Assembly (NCBI GenBank): GCA_028712665.1
Contig: JAQTRC010000018.1
Span: forward strand, 1 to 44,936
Origin: Desulfuromonadaceae bacterium
GTDB taxonomy: Bacteria; Desulfobacterota; Desulfuromonadia; Geobacterales; Pseudopelobacteraceae
Reading direction: 5' to 3'
Length of the DNA stretch: 44,936 nt
Below are positions 27,704 to 35,785 of this stretch, one piece after another. Both the position numbers and the translations under genes were made by a program. Below the pieces are notes generated by a model. The model saw only the letters and a list, made by a program, of their open reading frames with translations, was not told where the DNA came from and did no database searches. Every line of letters starts with the position of its first letter. Positions within the stretch are counted from its first letter, which is position 1.

Positions 27704-28042
27704 TTACAGGAGAGTTTGAACTGGTGGAGCACGAGATGGTGATGGGATAATAGTCAGGAAGGGCTGAAACGAATGATCCGGTTGTGTCTCGGGAGTATAT
27801 CTGCTTGGTGTGCTAAATTCGGTAGTTGTTTGGTTTAAAACGATTGGCTCGAGATAAGTATTTTCGAGCGAATTTTGAAATTCTTGGACGGTTTTATTTT
27901 CCAGTATAGCCCGCCGCATCGGCTTAGGCTTTTGCGGAACGGAAAAATCTGGCAACCTGATCCCCACAAAGAGCAGAAAGAAGGGAATCATGCAGACGAT
28001 AAAGCATAAGAACAAACGATGTTTAGATAGAAAGCGCTTCAT
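27704..28042 (-). CDS. Proline-rich membrane-anchored protein, paralogue B
   Basis: The 112-residue protein has one helix (FLCFIVCMIPFFLLFVG), then PDFSVPQKPKPMRRAIL, a middle of about 30 variable residues, YTPETQPDHSFQP and the end PSPSRAPPVQTLL. It matches paralogue A at 22720-23058 in length, helix position and all proline motifs, while the middle differs, which indicates selection on the motifs. The function is unknown. The two genes flank the kinase cluster at 23214-27232. A sigma-70-type promoter fits directly upstream. Confidence 0.65.
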   Translation of the reverse strand: MKRFLSKHRLFLCFIVCMIPFFLLFVGIRLPDFSVPQKPKPMRRAILENKTVQEFQNSLENTYLEPIVLNQTTTEFSTPSRYTPETQPDHSFQPFLTIIPSPSRAPPVQTLL

Positions 28043-28059
28043 AATAGCCTTTTCATCTT

Positions 28060-28088
28060 AATATAGTGAACTCTCTATTTTTAAACAA
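28060..28088 (-). promoter_or_regulatory. Sigma-70-type promoter of paralogue B
   Basis: On the minus strand TTGTTT (28083-28088) and TATATT (28060-28065) are separated by 17 bases, and the ATG lies about 18 bases after the -10 hexamer. TATATT differs from the consensus at one position. Predicted by eye only. Confidence 0.45.
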
Positions 28089-28189
28089 AAATAAGTCCGC
28101 TGAAGTCTAGCAATGATTGGTTACTTGTCAACTAAATGAGTAAACATGTTCCACCAGAGGTCGTGGTTTACCTAAAAGAGATTAATTTG

Positions 28190-29116
28190 TCACCGTATGA
28201 CGCCTTCTAAAATCACTGCCAGCATAGTGGCACTCACAAGCACCCATAAGATCACTCCCTGAGCCAGAGGACGAACACCCACACGCCGCAGCACCTCGCG
28301 TGTCAAACCGTTACCAACTAGAAAAAGTGTCATCACCAGCCCTTGACGTGCCATTGCTGCTAAAATTTGCCATAAGTTAACCATTGACGGAAGTAATGAA
28401 CGAAGAGAAGCAGCGGCGATAAAGCCTATGATGAAGAGAGGTATTCGGGCCTTTGCCTGAGAATGTGCAAAGTGCGAAGCAATGAGCGCTGATGGTGCTA
28501 TCCATATGGCACGTGCAAGCTTTACCGTAGTGCCGATAGCCAGCGCAGAAGCGCCATACGCCGATGCAGCTCCAACAACGCTGCTGGTGTCATGAATTGC
28601 CAGAGCAGCCCAGAGACCGAATTGGCGCTCAGTCAGACCAAAGATATGGCCGATTGGAGGAAAGAGAAGAAGAGCCAAGGCATTAAGACTGAAAACTGTT
28701 GCCATGGAAACGGCAATCTCTTCATCGTCGGCATTGATGACCGGAGCCATGGCAGCAATGGCGCTACCACCGCAGATAGCGGTGCCGAATGAGATCAAAG
28801 CCGAAGTCCGAGCGGGGGTGCGAAGCATCCTCCCCAGTAAAAGGCCTGCTGCTAAAGTCACGGCAATGCTTACCGGAGTGTAGAGCACCGCTTCCCTTCC
28901 GGCATGCCAGACATCGGCGATTCCGACACCAAAACCGAGTCCAACCACTGACAATTGAAGGAGTTTCTTGCTCCAGGCCGCACTCTCTCCCGGCCATGGA
29001 TTGCCAACAAACAGACTGAACAGAATACCTATTGTCAAAGCTGTGGCAGGTCCACACCAAGGCGTTACAGATACCAGGAGCAAAATAAAAAAAGTAGGAC
29101 CTTGGAGGGTTCGCAT
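28190..29116 (-). CDS. YeiH/UPF0324-family membrane protein
   Basis: The 308-residue protein has about ten helices and family hallmarks: LTIGILFSLFVGNPW near the start, LQLSVVGLGFGVG, SFGTAICGGSAIAAMAPVI in the centre and AIHDTSSVVGAASAYG later. YeiH proteins are proposed sulphate or sulphonate exporters; direct evidence for substrates is limited. The gene lies 211 bases downstream of the sigma-54 regulator gene, so it may form its own unit. Confidence 0.88.
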   Translation of the reverse strand: MRTLQGPTFFILLLVSVTPWCGPATALTIGILFSLFVGNPWPGESAAWSKKLLQLSVVGLGFGVGIADVWHAGREAVLYTPVSIAVTLAAGLLLGRMLRTPARTSALISFGTAICGGSAIAAMAPVINADDEEIAVSMATVFSLNALALLLFPPIGHIFGLTERQFGLWAALAIHDTSSVVGAASAYGASALAIGTTVKLARAIWIAPSALIASHFAHSQAKARIPLFIIGFIAAASLRSLLPSMVNLWQILAAMARQGLVMTLFLVGNGLTREVLRRVGVRPLAQGVILWVLVSATMLAVILEGVIR

Positions 29117-29327
29117 CGTTATTGCTCCGGATAAAAATTGACTCCCTTGAGGTTATAAAGCAGCAAATTCGAGCGTTGCACTCTTCTGCAGGCAATATGG
29201 CAAAGCAGCATAATTAATGCATTGAATGTCATTTAAAGATCGATGGGAAGCGAAATATTCTCATAACATCATGCGTTGTCCGCAGCTTATATGAAATAAT
29301 TCCTTTTTCTCCATGAGCATGAATCAT

Positions 29328-30683
29328 CTATGCTCTTTCCTTAACCAGCAGGCCCAGCTCTTTGAGCCGATACTGCAACGTCCGAAGGGAAATGCCGAGG
29401 GCTTGGGCAGTTTGCCGCCGGTTTCCCTTAAACTGCTGAAGAGCTTTCCAGATGGTTTCTTTCTCACGAAGCTTGAAAATTCCTTCAGATGCTTCAGGAA
29501 GGACATTTAGTACCATCAGCTCAGCTGGAAGTTCAGCCGGAGTTATTTCACCACGAGCCAAAATTACTCCCCGCTCAATGATATTTTGAAGTTCTCTGAC
29601 ATTGCCGGGCCAGGTATGGCGCTGTAAAAGAGCCAGCGCTTCGGATGTGATGCCGATGGGGCGGCGGGTACCCGCAGAAGCTGAAAATCGTGCACAGAAA
29701 TGCCGTGTAAGTTGAGGTACAGCATCGATTCGTTCGCGGAGCGGCGGCAAAGTGATCGGAAAAACGTTGAGGCGATAAAAAAGATCCTCGCGGAATCGTT
29801 TTTCTGCGACCTCAACAGCAAGGTCGCGGTTGGTGGCGGCGATCACACGCACATCGACCTTTATCTGCATACTCCCGCCAAGCCTCTCAAACACCCTCTC
29901 CTGTAGAACCCTCAACAGCTTTACCTGCAAAAGAGCAGGCATCTCGCCTATTTCATCAAGAAAGATGGTTCCCCCCTGGGCTAACTCGAACTTTCCACGC
30001 CTTCCCTGAACTGCTCCGGTGAAAGCGCCCCGTTCATGGCCGAATAGTTCGCTCTCCAGAAGGTTTTCCGGTATGGCGGCACAATTCAGCGGTATGAATG
30101 GTGCGTTCCTGCGGGGACTGGCCAGGTGAATCATTCGGGCGATCAGCTCCTTGCCAGTGCCACTTTCGCCATGCAGCAACACGGTTGCCGGTGTGCGCGC
30201 CACATCCTGCACCAGTTTTCTCACCCCCACCATCGCCCTGCCGGCAAAAATCATATCTTCAGGCGGCAGACCGGCCTTCTCTGTTTCCTGGAGTGAAATC
30301 GACATGCGCTCCATTTCCAGCTGTTCCAGGGCTCGTCTTATAGTCTCAAGCAGGCTTGCCGGGTCTTTGAGGGGTTTGGAGAGGAAATCAAAGGCACCCT
30401 CCTTGATGGCTGACACTGCCTCTTCCAACCGGCCAAAAGCAGTTATGAAGATAAATAGTGGAGCAACCGGTTCGCCACGTAACGCCCGAAATAGATCCAA
30501 CCCACTTCTGACTGGCATCTTCAGGTCGCAGATTACCAGGTCGAAACGTTCACGTTGTATGCGCCGCAAGCCTTCGCCGCCGTCTGCCGCCGTTGCAACT
30601 GTATAACCTGCTCCGTCCAGTATGGTGGTCAATAATTCGCTGAAAACCGCATCATCTTCTACAATAAGTATGGTTGCAGACAT
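29328..30683 (-). CDS. NtrC-type sigma-54 activator response regulator
   Basis: The 451-residue protein has a receiver (Asp53 in LVICDLKMP), a sigma-54 AAA+ domain (Walker A GESGTGKE, the sigma-54 contact loop GAFTGA, Walker B GGTIFLDEIGEM, FYRLNVFPI) and a Fis-type helix-turn-helix (GNRRQTAQALGISLRTLQYRLKEL without long breaks). All residues needed for sigma-54 activation are present. It starts 6 bases after the stop of the kinase gene and is the last gene of an operon that itself has a sigma-54 promoter, suggesting positive autoregulation. Confidence 0.95.
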   Translation of the reverse strand: MSATILIVEDDAVFSELLTTILDGAGYTVATAADGGEGLRRIQRERFDLVICDLKMPVRSGLDLFRALRGEPVAPLFIFITAFGRLEEAVSAIKEGAFDFLSKPLKDPASLLETIRRALEQLEMERMSISLQETEKAGLPPEDMIFAGRAMVGVRKLVQDVARTPATVLLHGESGTGKELIARMIHLASPRRNAPFIPLNCAAIPENLLESELFGHERGAFTGAVQGRRGKFELAQGGTIFLDEIGEMPALLQVKLLRVLQERVFERLGGSMQIKVDVRVIAATNRDLAVEVAEKRFREDLFYRLNVFPITLPPLRERIDAVPQLTRHFCARFSASAGTRRPIGITSEALALLQRHTWPGNVRELQNIIERGVILARGEITPAELPAELMVLNVLPEASEGIFKLREKETIWKALQQFKGNRRQTAQALGISLRTLQYRLKELGLLVKERA

Positions 30684-30689
30684 TAATTG

Positions 30690-31913
30690 CTAAACCTCCA
30701 GAGGCAGGGTCAGTGTGAAGGTCGTGCCTGACCCTGCCACGCTCACGACCGTTAGATTTCCGCCATGTTCCTGCACCACCTTTTGGCATAAGGCGAGTCC
30801 AAGCCCTGTCCCGCGTGCTTTGCTGGTCCAGAAAGGCTCAAATATGTGCGGGATATTTTCGGCGGGAATGCCTACGCCGGTATCGCTTATCCTGATTATG
30901 GCGGATTTTATTTCGTTTTCCAGTTCAACTCGTAACAATCCCCCGTCCGGCATCGCCTGAAGAGCGTTTTTCAACAGATTGAGCAGCAGTTGGATAATTC
31001 GGACCGTAACCACCTTAACATGCATTTCCGGCTGTCGGATGTGGACTACCTCCACCCGCTCGGGATCGGCCTCCATGCGTATCATGGTCACGCACTCCTG
31101 CACCAGCATTGCCAGATCGGCCGGTTCCCGCTCCCCGGTATCTTCTCGGACAAAGGCTAACAGGTCATCAACCAGTACCTCCATCCTGAGGGACTGACTC
31201 ACAATTCTGTCGGCGTAGTGACGGGCCTGCTCCATGTCGCCTGCGCTCTCGATAAGCTGCGCAAACCCCTTGATGCCTGCCAGAGGATTCCGGATCTCAT
31301 GAGCCATTACGGCCCCCAGTTCACCCAGTCGAGCCAGTTCCCTGCGGCGTTGCATCTCCTGCCTTCTATGTTCATCACGGCGCATCATAAAAAGGAGCGT
31401 CACGGTCAGTCCCCAGAGAGCTGCAGTTAGCGCAGATATGACCGTCACGCCGGTTCTTGCCCGGCGGATAACCTGATCCGCGCGATAGGTATGCAACGAC
31501 AGAACGAGGAGATATTCGTCATGCTCAGGGTGAATCTTTGTTCTGAGAAGATATACCTCTTCTCCGGTGCCAAGCCGCTCCCGCTGTTCAGAGATTCCGT
31601 CGGGGAATATTTTCTGGTCAGTATTGCTAAAAGGCTGCCCAACAAGGCGGGGATTGGTATGAAAACGGACGATACCCTGCTGGTCAATCAAGGCAAAGTA
31701 GGCGATGTCCGGCGTGGTATAGCGTGCAAGCGAGCGGAATGAGGGATCGGCAGCCGCTAACTGTTCGATCGCAACAGAGATGGAAAGTCCGGCCCCACGC
31801 AGATTTTCTGAGGCCAGCGGTGGGGCCGAGCGAAAGGCAGACCAGGCAAACCATACCACCAGCAGGGTAAAACAGAGTAGGACGCCGATTATCAGGCGGG
31901 AACTCTTACCCAT
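30690..31913 (-). CDS. Sensor histidine kinase (ZraS/AtoS-like)
   Basis: The 407-residue protein has a helix at about 5-25, a periplasmic sensor of about 125 residues with a Cache-like pattern (YFALIDQQGIVRFHTNP), a second helix (about 155-177), HisKA with His205 in VMAHEIRNPLAG and HATPase_c (NLLKNALQA, DTGVGI, GTGLGLALC). The HEIRNPL type is that of partners of NtrC-like regulators. The ATG at 31913 almost overlaps the stop of the barrel protein gene, whereas a longer frame to 31994 would extend into it. It is the partner of the sigma-54 activator encoded next to it. Confidence 0.92.
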   Translation of the reverse strand: MGKSSRLIIGVLLCFTLLVVWFAWSAFRSAPPLASENLRGAGLSISVAIEQLAAADPSFRSLARYTTPDIAYFALIDQQGIVRFHTNPRLVGQPFSNTDQKIFPDGISEQRERLGTGEEVYLLRTKIHPEHDEYLLVLSLHTYRADQVIRRARTGVTVISALTAALWGLTVTLLFMMRRDEHRRQEMQRRRELARLGELGAVMAHEIRNPLAGIKGFAQLIESAGDMEQARHYADRIVSQSLRMEVLVDDLLAFVREDTGEREPADLAMLVQECVTMIRMEADPERVEVVHIRQPEMHVKVVTVRIIQLLLNLLKNALQAMPDGGLLRVELENEIKSAIIRISDTGVGIPAENIPHIFEPFWTSKARGTGLGLALCQKVVQEHGGNLTVVSVAGSGTTFTLTLPLEV

Positions 31914-31914
31914 A

Positions 31915-32841
31915 TCAGAACGAGTATATAACTGAAATCCCGCCGCCATAATCAGGGCTGCTGTCGGCAATGCCGCGGGAACCATACATGTCAAGCGAGG
32001 TTTTATCAGTCAGAGACCAGATAACCCTGGCACGCGCTTCCAGCAGGTCGTCAGAATAGGTTGTTGGCGCTGTGGCGCCCTTCAATAATAACATTGGCTG
32101 TAAGTTCTTTGTTAGCTGATAACCGACAGTACCAGAGTAGCTGACATAATTATTCAGGCCGAAACCGCTAACTCTCCCCTGATAGTTATAGAGAACCTCT
32201 CCTGCAAGATGCAGATCTCCGAACCATTTGGAGAGGTCAAAACCGCCGCCGAAATCGAACTCCCCCGTACCGAGGCCATCGGATACGGAAGCGGTTGGGG
32301 TTTTTACAAACAGGGAAGTTCTAACCTGTGGCATTGAGGTATTATCTAAGAACAGAATATAACCAGCCCGCAGGATGATATCGCCCAGACCCGAAGCATC
32401 TGAATCCGGCAGACCTGAATAGTTAGAGTAAGGGTTTCCGGATAATGAACCTTGTGTTGTAAAGACTCCTCCAGCCTGTTGTAGTTGGTATATCCCACTG
32501 TTGCCACCAGGACCGCCTCTGGCAGTTCTTTTTGCTGTAGTCGAACTCACTCTGTTACGATAAACATCGGTTGTCACATTTGAGCTGTTTTGATAAATGA
32601 AGGGAACCTCAATGCCAACATCAAAGCGATCATTTGGCGACCAGCTTACGATCAGCGGCATATATACGCTGCGTATAGTGGAGTCCGTCCCATAACTTCC
32701 GGAGGCAAACTCCGCACCAAAGCTGACAGACGCGGTTTGCGGCTTTTCAGGTGTATTACTGAAAGCCGATACCTGATTTGAGAAGGTCATAACTATAAAC
32801 AGCGCTACGCCTATATATAATGAAAAGTGCTTCAAAATCAC
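31915..32841 (-). CDS. Outer-membrane beta-barrel (phenol MetA-like family)
   Basis: The 308-residue protein has a signal peptide (residues 1-26, ending QVSAF), then alternating beta-strand patterns such as FDVGIEVPFIYQ, LGDIILRAGYILF and FDFGGGFDLSKWF, and ends with an aromatic residue (VIYSF), as outer-membrane barrels do. It resembles the MetA-pathway/transporter-like barrels of PF13557. A loop near residues 105-145 is Gly/Ser/Asn-rich (ARGGPGGNSG). It overlaps the upstream gene by 4 bases. A channel or anchor for the exported proteins of the operon is possible but unproven. Confidence 0.8.
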   Translation of the reverse strand: MILKHFSLYIGVALFIVMTFSNQVSAFSNTPEKPQTASVSFGAEFASGSYGTDSTIRSVYMPLIVSWSPNDRFDVGIEVPFIYQNSSNVTTDVYRNRVSSTTAKRTARGGPGGNSGIYQLQQAGGVFTTQGSLSGNPYSNYSGLPDSDASGLGDIILRAGYILFLDNTSMPQVRTSLFVKTPTASVSDGLGTGEFDFGGGFDLSKWFGDLHLAGEVLYNYQGRVSGFGLNNYVSYSGTVGYQLTKNLQPMLLLKGATAPTTYSDDLLEARARVIWSLTDKTSLDMYGSRGIADSSPDYGGGISVIYSF

Positions 32842-33368
32842 CTCCTGCCTCCTCGCATGCCACCGCCTCGGTTACCTGCTCCGGTGCGTGGACCGCTACC
32901 ATTATTTTGCATGGTTCCATTCTGATTTCCCGAACCTGCGCGAGACCATAGCGGTGTGCCGCTTTCGGAACGAAGCGTAACCGTCTCGCCATTGCTCCGG
33001 TTCTCAATACGTTGGGCGAATATATATAGAGCCCCATCTTTACCCTGTGCAAAGGAACCGGTAATGGATAATTCCATATTTTTTGTGATGGTAATTTTCT
33101 GTTTCCCCCAAAAACCCCAAGGTCCGAGTACGACTGTCACGTTACCCTGGGTGGTGGCTACAGACATCAACGTATGTTGCTCTTGCCTATTACGGTCTGG
33201 CGGAGTCATTACCGTACCGGTTATGGTAGTTATAGTGTTTACATCAAAGCCTGCCGCTACATTCAGACCACTAACTGAGTCACGCGAGTTATCCCACCAA
33301 AAAGCCATTGCTTCACGAGACCAGAAACTAAGAAATGTTACAAAGAATATTAAGATATGCCGTTTCAT
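32838..33368 (-). CDS. Exported protein with Gly/Arg/Asn-rich tail, unknown
   Basis: The 176-residue protein begins MKRHILIFFVTFLSFW with a signal peptide ending in AMAF, followed by FWWDNSRDS, a central region with beta patterns (TITGTVMTPP, VTVVLGPWGFWGKQKITI, LSITGSF) that may form an OB-like fold, and a low-complexity tail of about 45 residues ending GGGMRGGRR. The tail is unusually basic and glycine-rich for an exported protein and could bind polyanions. The ATG at 33368 has GGGGAG upstream. It lies between a small secreted protein and the barrel gene, in the sigma-54 operon. Confidence 0.7.
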   Translation of the reverse strand: MKRHILIFFVTFLSFWSREAMAFWWDNSRDSVSGLNVAAGFDVNTITTITGTVMTPPDRNRQEQHTLMSVATTQGNVTVVLGPWGFWGKQKITITKNMELSITGSFAQGKDGALYIFAQRIENRSNGETVTLRSESGTPLWSRAGSGNQNGTMQNNGSGPRTGAGNRGGGMRGGRR

Positions 33369-33392
33369 CGCACTCCCCTTGTCCCTTTGGGT

Positions 33393-33422
33393 GGCCCGGC
33401 AGAGATATTCGCCTGCCGGGCC
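33393..33422 (-). promoter_or_regulatory. Strong intercistronic hairpin
   Basis: GGCCCGGCAG (33393-33402) pairs perfectly with CTGCCGGGCC (33413-33422) around a 10-base loop. It lies between the stop of the small secreted protein and the start of the next gene. No T-run follows, so it is more likely an RNA-stabilising or processing hairpin that raises the level of the first cistron than a full terminator. Confidence 0.65.
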
Positions 33423-33436
33423 TTGCGACAACATTA

Positions 33437-33727
33437 TTACTTGGCAGTCGTTGGCGCCGGTGTGTTGGAAGGAGTCAGGCAAGTGCCGTTTTTAAGACCG
33501 GCGCCATTTCCGTTGCGTATAGTGGAGCCGTTGGCTGTAGTGCCGGTGATCAGGAATGTGCCGTCGCGGCGCTGTGAGCCGACCGGACGAATTGTAGTCG
33601 CTGAACCTGCTGAAGCGGAAGCTATTTGACCCCTTCCACCGCCGAATCCTGCTGCGAGTACGTCACCTGCCGCCAATGCTGACAGTAGTCCGACAATTGC
33701 TGATATCTTGATTATGCGTGTTTTCAT
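33437..33727 (-). CDS. Small Gly/Ser/Thr-rich secreted protein
   Basis: The 96-residue product has a signal peptide (residues 1-25, ending VLAAG), followed by FGGGRGQIASASAGSATT, then RRDGTFLITGTTANGSTIRN, one cysteine in KNGTCLTP and a Pro/Thr-rich end. The mature protein is only about 70 residues. It is the first gene of the sigma-54 operon and has a strong hairpin after its stop, so it may be the most abundant product. No family was recognised. A role as a matrix or surface component, or as a substrate of the barrel protein, is conceivable. Confidence 0.65.
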   Translation of the reverse strand: MKTRIIKISAIVGLLSALAAGDVLAAGFGGGRGQIASASAGSATTIRPVGSQRRDGTFLITGTTANGSTIRNGNGAGLKNGTCLTPSNTPAPTTAK

Positions 33728-33774
33728 GATGCTGCTCCTTCGCGTGATGAGATAGTAAATCTGACCATTATAAG

Positions 33775-33791
33775 AGCAGATGATGTGCCAA
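33775..33791 (-). promoter_or_regulatory. Sigma-54 promoter of the 33727-29328 operon
   Basis: The minus strand reads TTGGCACATCATCTGCT, matching the consensus TTGGCACGNNNNTTGCT with the obligatory GG and GC dinucleotides exactly 10 bases apart. Transcription would begin near 33764, about 37 bases before the ATG at 33727. The operon encodes a sigma-54 activator, which agrees with this promoter type. Confidence 0.8.
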
Positions 33792-33805
33792 ACCCATAAC
33801 TTACT

Positions 33806-33871
33806 GATATTACAAGTAACTATCGATATTACAGAAACAGTCTGATGAGAATTCAGTGCAAAATCTGCACT
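33806..33871 (-). promoter_or_regulatory. Candidate enhancer sites for the sigma-54 activator
   Basis: Upstream of the promoter there is a perfect inverted repeat AGTGCA-N5-TGCACT (33855-33871) about 90-110 bases before the predicted start, and a direct repeat of GATATTACA (33806-33814 and 33825-33833). NtrC-type activators bind such dyads 80-150 bases upstream. Which element is bound cannot be told from sequence. The rest of 33872-34050 holds no supported gene. Confidence 0.45.
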
Positions 33872-34050
33872 TGCATAGTTACAATTGCATTTCTTTGCAG
33901 AGTTCAGAAGGCCACATTTCGGTTACGATAACTAAGGTTGATTCTGTATCCTGCTCACAGGGGATACTCTCATTATCCTGCTGCAGTTTGAGCAACTTTT
34001 CAAAAAATAATTCATGATTGGTAAAGACGAATACTTTGCAGATGCGTGGT

Positions 34051-34374
34051 TTAGCAGCCGGCCGTTTTCTTGAAAATCTTGCTTTTGTTTTTGCCGTCCA
34101 CTTTTTCAAATTTGCAGCGGATTTCGTCACCTTCCACAATCCGCTTGTCCTTGATCTTGTCCAGAGTTAATTCGTCAGCGACAACAATCGTAACGGATTC
34201 TCCGCTCTTCGTGTCTTTAAGAATTGCGGTTGCTATTTTTCCGTCTGCGGACAACTCGATCTTGGAGATCGTACCGACCATTTTGACTTCCTCGGCGCTG
34301 GCTGTTTGTACAAAGACAAATGATGAAATGGTCAGCATGGTTAATAGGATTACTGCTGAAGCGATTTTTTTCAT
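34051..34374 (-). CDS. Small periplasmic protein, unknown
   Basis: The 107-residue protein has a signal peptide (residues 1-27, ending ASAEE) and a mature domain of about 80 residues with a beta-rich pattern (VKMVGTISKIELS, ESVTIVVADELT, GDEIRCKFEKVDG) like a small OB-type fold. It is lysine-rich and ends KKTAGC, with two cysteines in the mature part. It stands alone, with its own upstream region; the function is unknown. Confidence 0.7.
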   Translation of the reverse strand: MKKIASAVILLTMLTISSFVFVQTASAEEVKMVGTISKIELSADGKIATAILKDTKSGESVTIVVADELTLDKIKDKRIVEGDEIRCKFEKVDGKNKSKIFKKTAGC

Positions 34375-34527
34375 GGTAAACTCCTTTTTTGGTTACGGTT
34401 TTAAATATTGTCACGTTTGGAAAGAATTGTAGCTGTAACGTACTGAACAATTTTGGCACTTCATTGGCGGTTTTTCCAAAAGGTTTTATCTTCTTATTAT
34501 GGTTATAAAATATTGCTGACGTTACGT

Positions 34528-34926
34528 TTAGCTGGCGGTGATCATGAACTCCGGCGGTTCCATGAGCACTTTTTTTACCGAGCAGAGTCCAGCTGTCTTA
34601 ACAATGGCGTTCCGGTATTTTTCGGGAAAACCGGGAGGGAGGTCTATCTCGATAACAACCTTGACGAGCTTCTTTTTCCCGTCTTCGGTGGTGGCAAACT
34701 CCATTCGTTGGGTAAGCGCCAACCCTTCTGTAACAATCTGCCGTTGTTGGCAAAAACTGAGAACATAAATGCCGGCACAGGTACCAAGAGAGGCGAGGAA
34801 GTAATCGAATGGGCTCGGGGCAGTTCCCTCTCCGCCGCCTTCTATTGGCTGGTCAGTTGGAATAATTCGATTATTGATTTCTGCGTTGACCTTTTCCCCT
34901 CCGGGAAAGGTGATCTTCATTTCCAT
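34528..34926 (-). CDS. OsmC-family protein
   Basis: The 132-residue protein has the OsmC/YhfA pattern: GEGTAPSPFDYFLASLGTCAG, with Cys50, and a second cysteine Cys115 in KTAGLCSVKKVL. An extra cysteine (Cys59) lies near the first. The two conserved cysteines form the peroxidatic pair in OsmC/Ohr hydroperoxide reductases, but YhfA-like members have less clear roles. The gene is separated by about 100 bases from the DUF1847 gene upstream. Confidence 0.88.
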   Translation of the reverse strand: MEMKITFPGGEKVNAEINNRIIPTDQPIEGGGEGTAPSPFDYFLASLGTCAGIYVLSFCQQRQIVTEGLALTQRMEFATTEDGKKKLVKVVIEIDLPPGFPEKYRNAIVKTAGLCSVKKVLMEPPEFMITAS

Positions 34927-35029
34927 GAGCTACCTCTGCAATAATAACTTTCTACTGGTATCGCTCTCTGATTGTTGAGAGATTTGGCGCGAATGATTTG
35001 TTGCACCATATCGCTCTTTCCGAAACCCC

Positions 35030-35746
35030 TCAAAACTCCAAATTCTGTTTTTGCAAGCGTTTGTAATAAAAATTTTGGCCATACAGCACGGCAATAGGGT
35101 TATGTCCGGTAACACGATCCTTGACGACGAGGGTGGTGACCGGCGCCTTGGAGTGCCTGTTGAAGAGCATGTCGTGACCAACGCATAGTCCGACGAGGAT
35201 GTTCATGTCGGTCCCGATCCGGTTACAGATTTCAGCCTGGGCAATTGGATTGCACGCCGGCTCAAAAGTACCTGGCCTAACCTTGTCCGTTTCCGCAAGC
35301 CCCAGTTCAAGCTTGTCGATACTGCCGGCCTTGCAGCAGACGCTGACCGGTTCAAACCCTTGCGCAGTTAGAATCTTTGACAGCCGTTCGGTCTCATCCA
35401 GCAGACCGATACAGGTCGCCAGGCCTATTTTTTTGTACCCCATCAGTTTTGCGAAAGCGATAGTATCCTCTACCCTTGTCCAGCGGGCGTTGACAGCATC
35501 GCTCCCCGGCACAGGCTGATAACAGAGCCCTTCTACCCGTGCAGCTACGAAGGCGATTTTTGCATCCTCGCTGTCACCGCGATACTTATCGAAGGATTCC
35601 GTTAAAACATCTTCGTACAAATCTGAAGGGCAGTTGCCCGGCTTCGGGGGTGCCTTTGCAGGATCTCCGCTCCAGCAATTGGTTGTGCCACGGTTCTGCC
35701 ACACTACGCTGCACTTGGAACAGCTAACCGATGTCTCTTCTGACAT
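35030..35746 (-). CDS. DUF1847 protein (Cys-rich, putative metal-binding)
   Basis: The 238-residue protein starts MSEETSVSCSKCSVVWQ, with a Cys-x2-Cys motif, further cysteines at NCWSGD and GNCPSD, then GLATCIGLLDETERL, SVCCKAGSIDK, EPACNPIAQAEICNR and VGLCVGHDMLF. The number and spacing of cysteines match DUF1847, a family of anaerobes thought to bind metal or an iron-sulphur cluster; the biochemical role is unknown. It lies 39 bases downstream of a DUF6125-like gene, probably in the same operon. Confidence 0.85.
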   Translation of the reverse strand: MSEETSVSCSKCSVVWQNRGTTNCWSGDPAKAPPKPGNCPSDLYEDVLTESFDKYRGDSEDAKIAFVAARVEGLCYQPVPGSDAVNARWTRVEDTIAFAKLMGYKKIGLATCIGLLDETERLSKILTAQGFEPVSVCCKAGSIDKLELGLAETDKVRPGTFEPACNPIAQAEICNRIGTDMNILVGLCVGHDMLFNRHSKAPVTTLVVKDRVTGHNPIAVLYGQNFYYKRLQKQNLEF

Positions 35747-35785
35747 GTTATTCTCCTTGCGTTCTGAATGGATGAATTCACAACT

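Noticed and set aside
29320-29345. GAGCAT...ATGCTC hairpin as terminator of the sigma-54 regulator gene
   Set aside because: Only six base pairs with no T-run, and it overlaps the stop region; too weak to claim.
33879-34139. Minus-strand frame of 86 codons downstream of the small periplasmic protein gene
   Set aside because: Its first part lies inside the periplasmic protein gene in another frame and no suitable start or ribosome site exists for the remaining protein-like part (VFVFTNHELFFEKLL).
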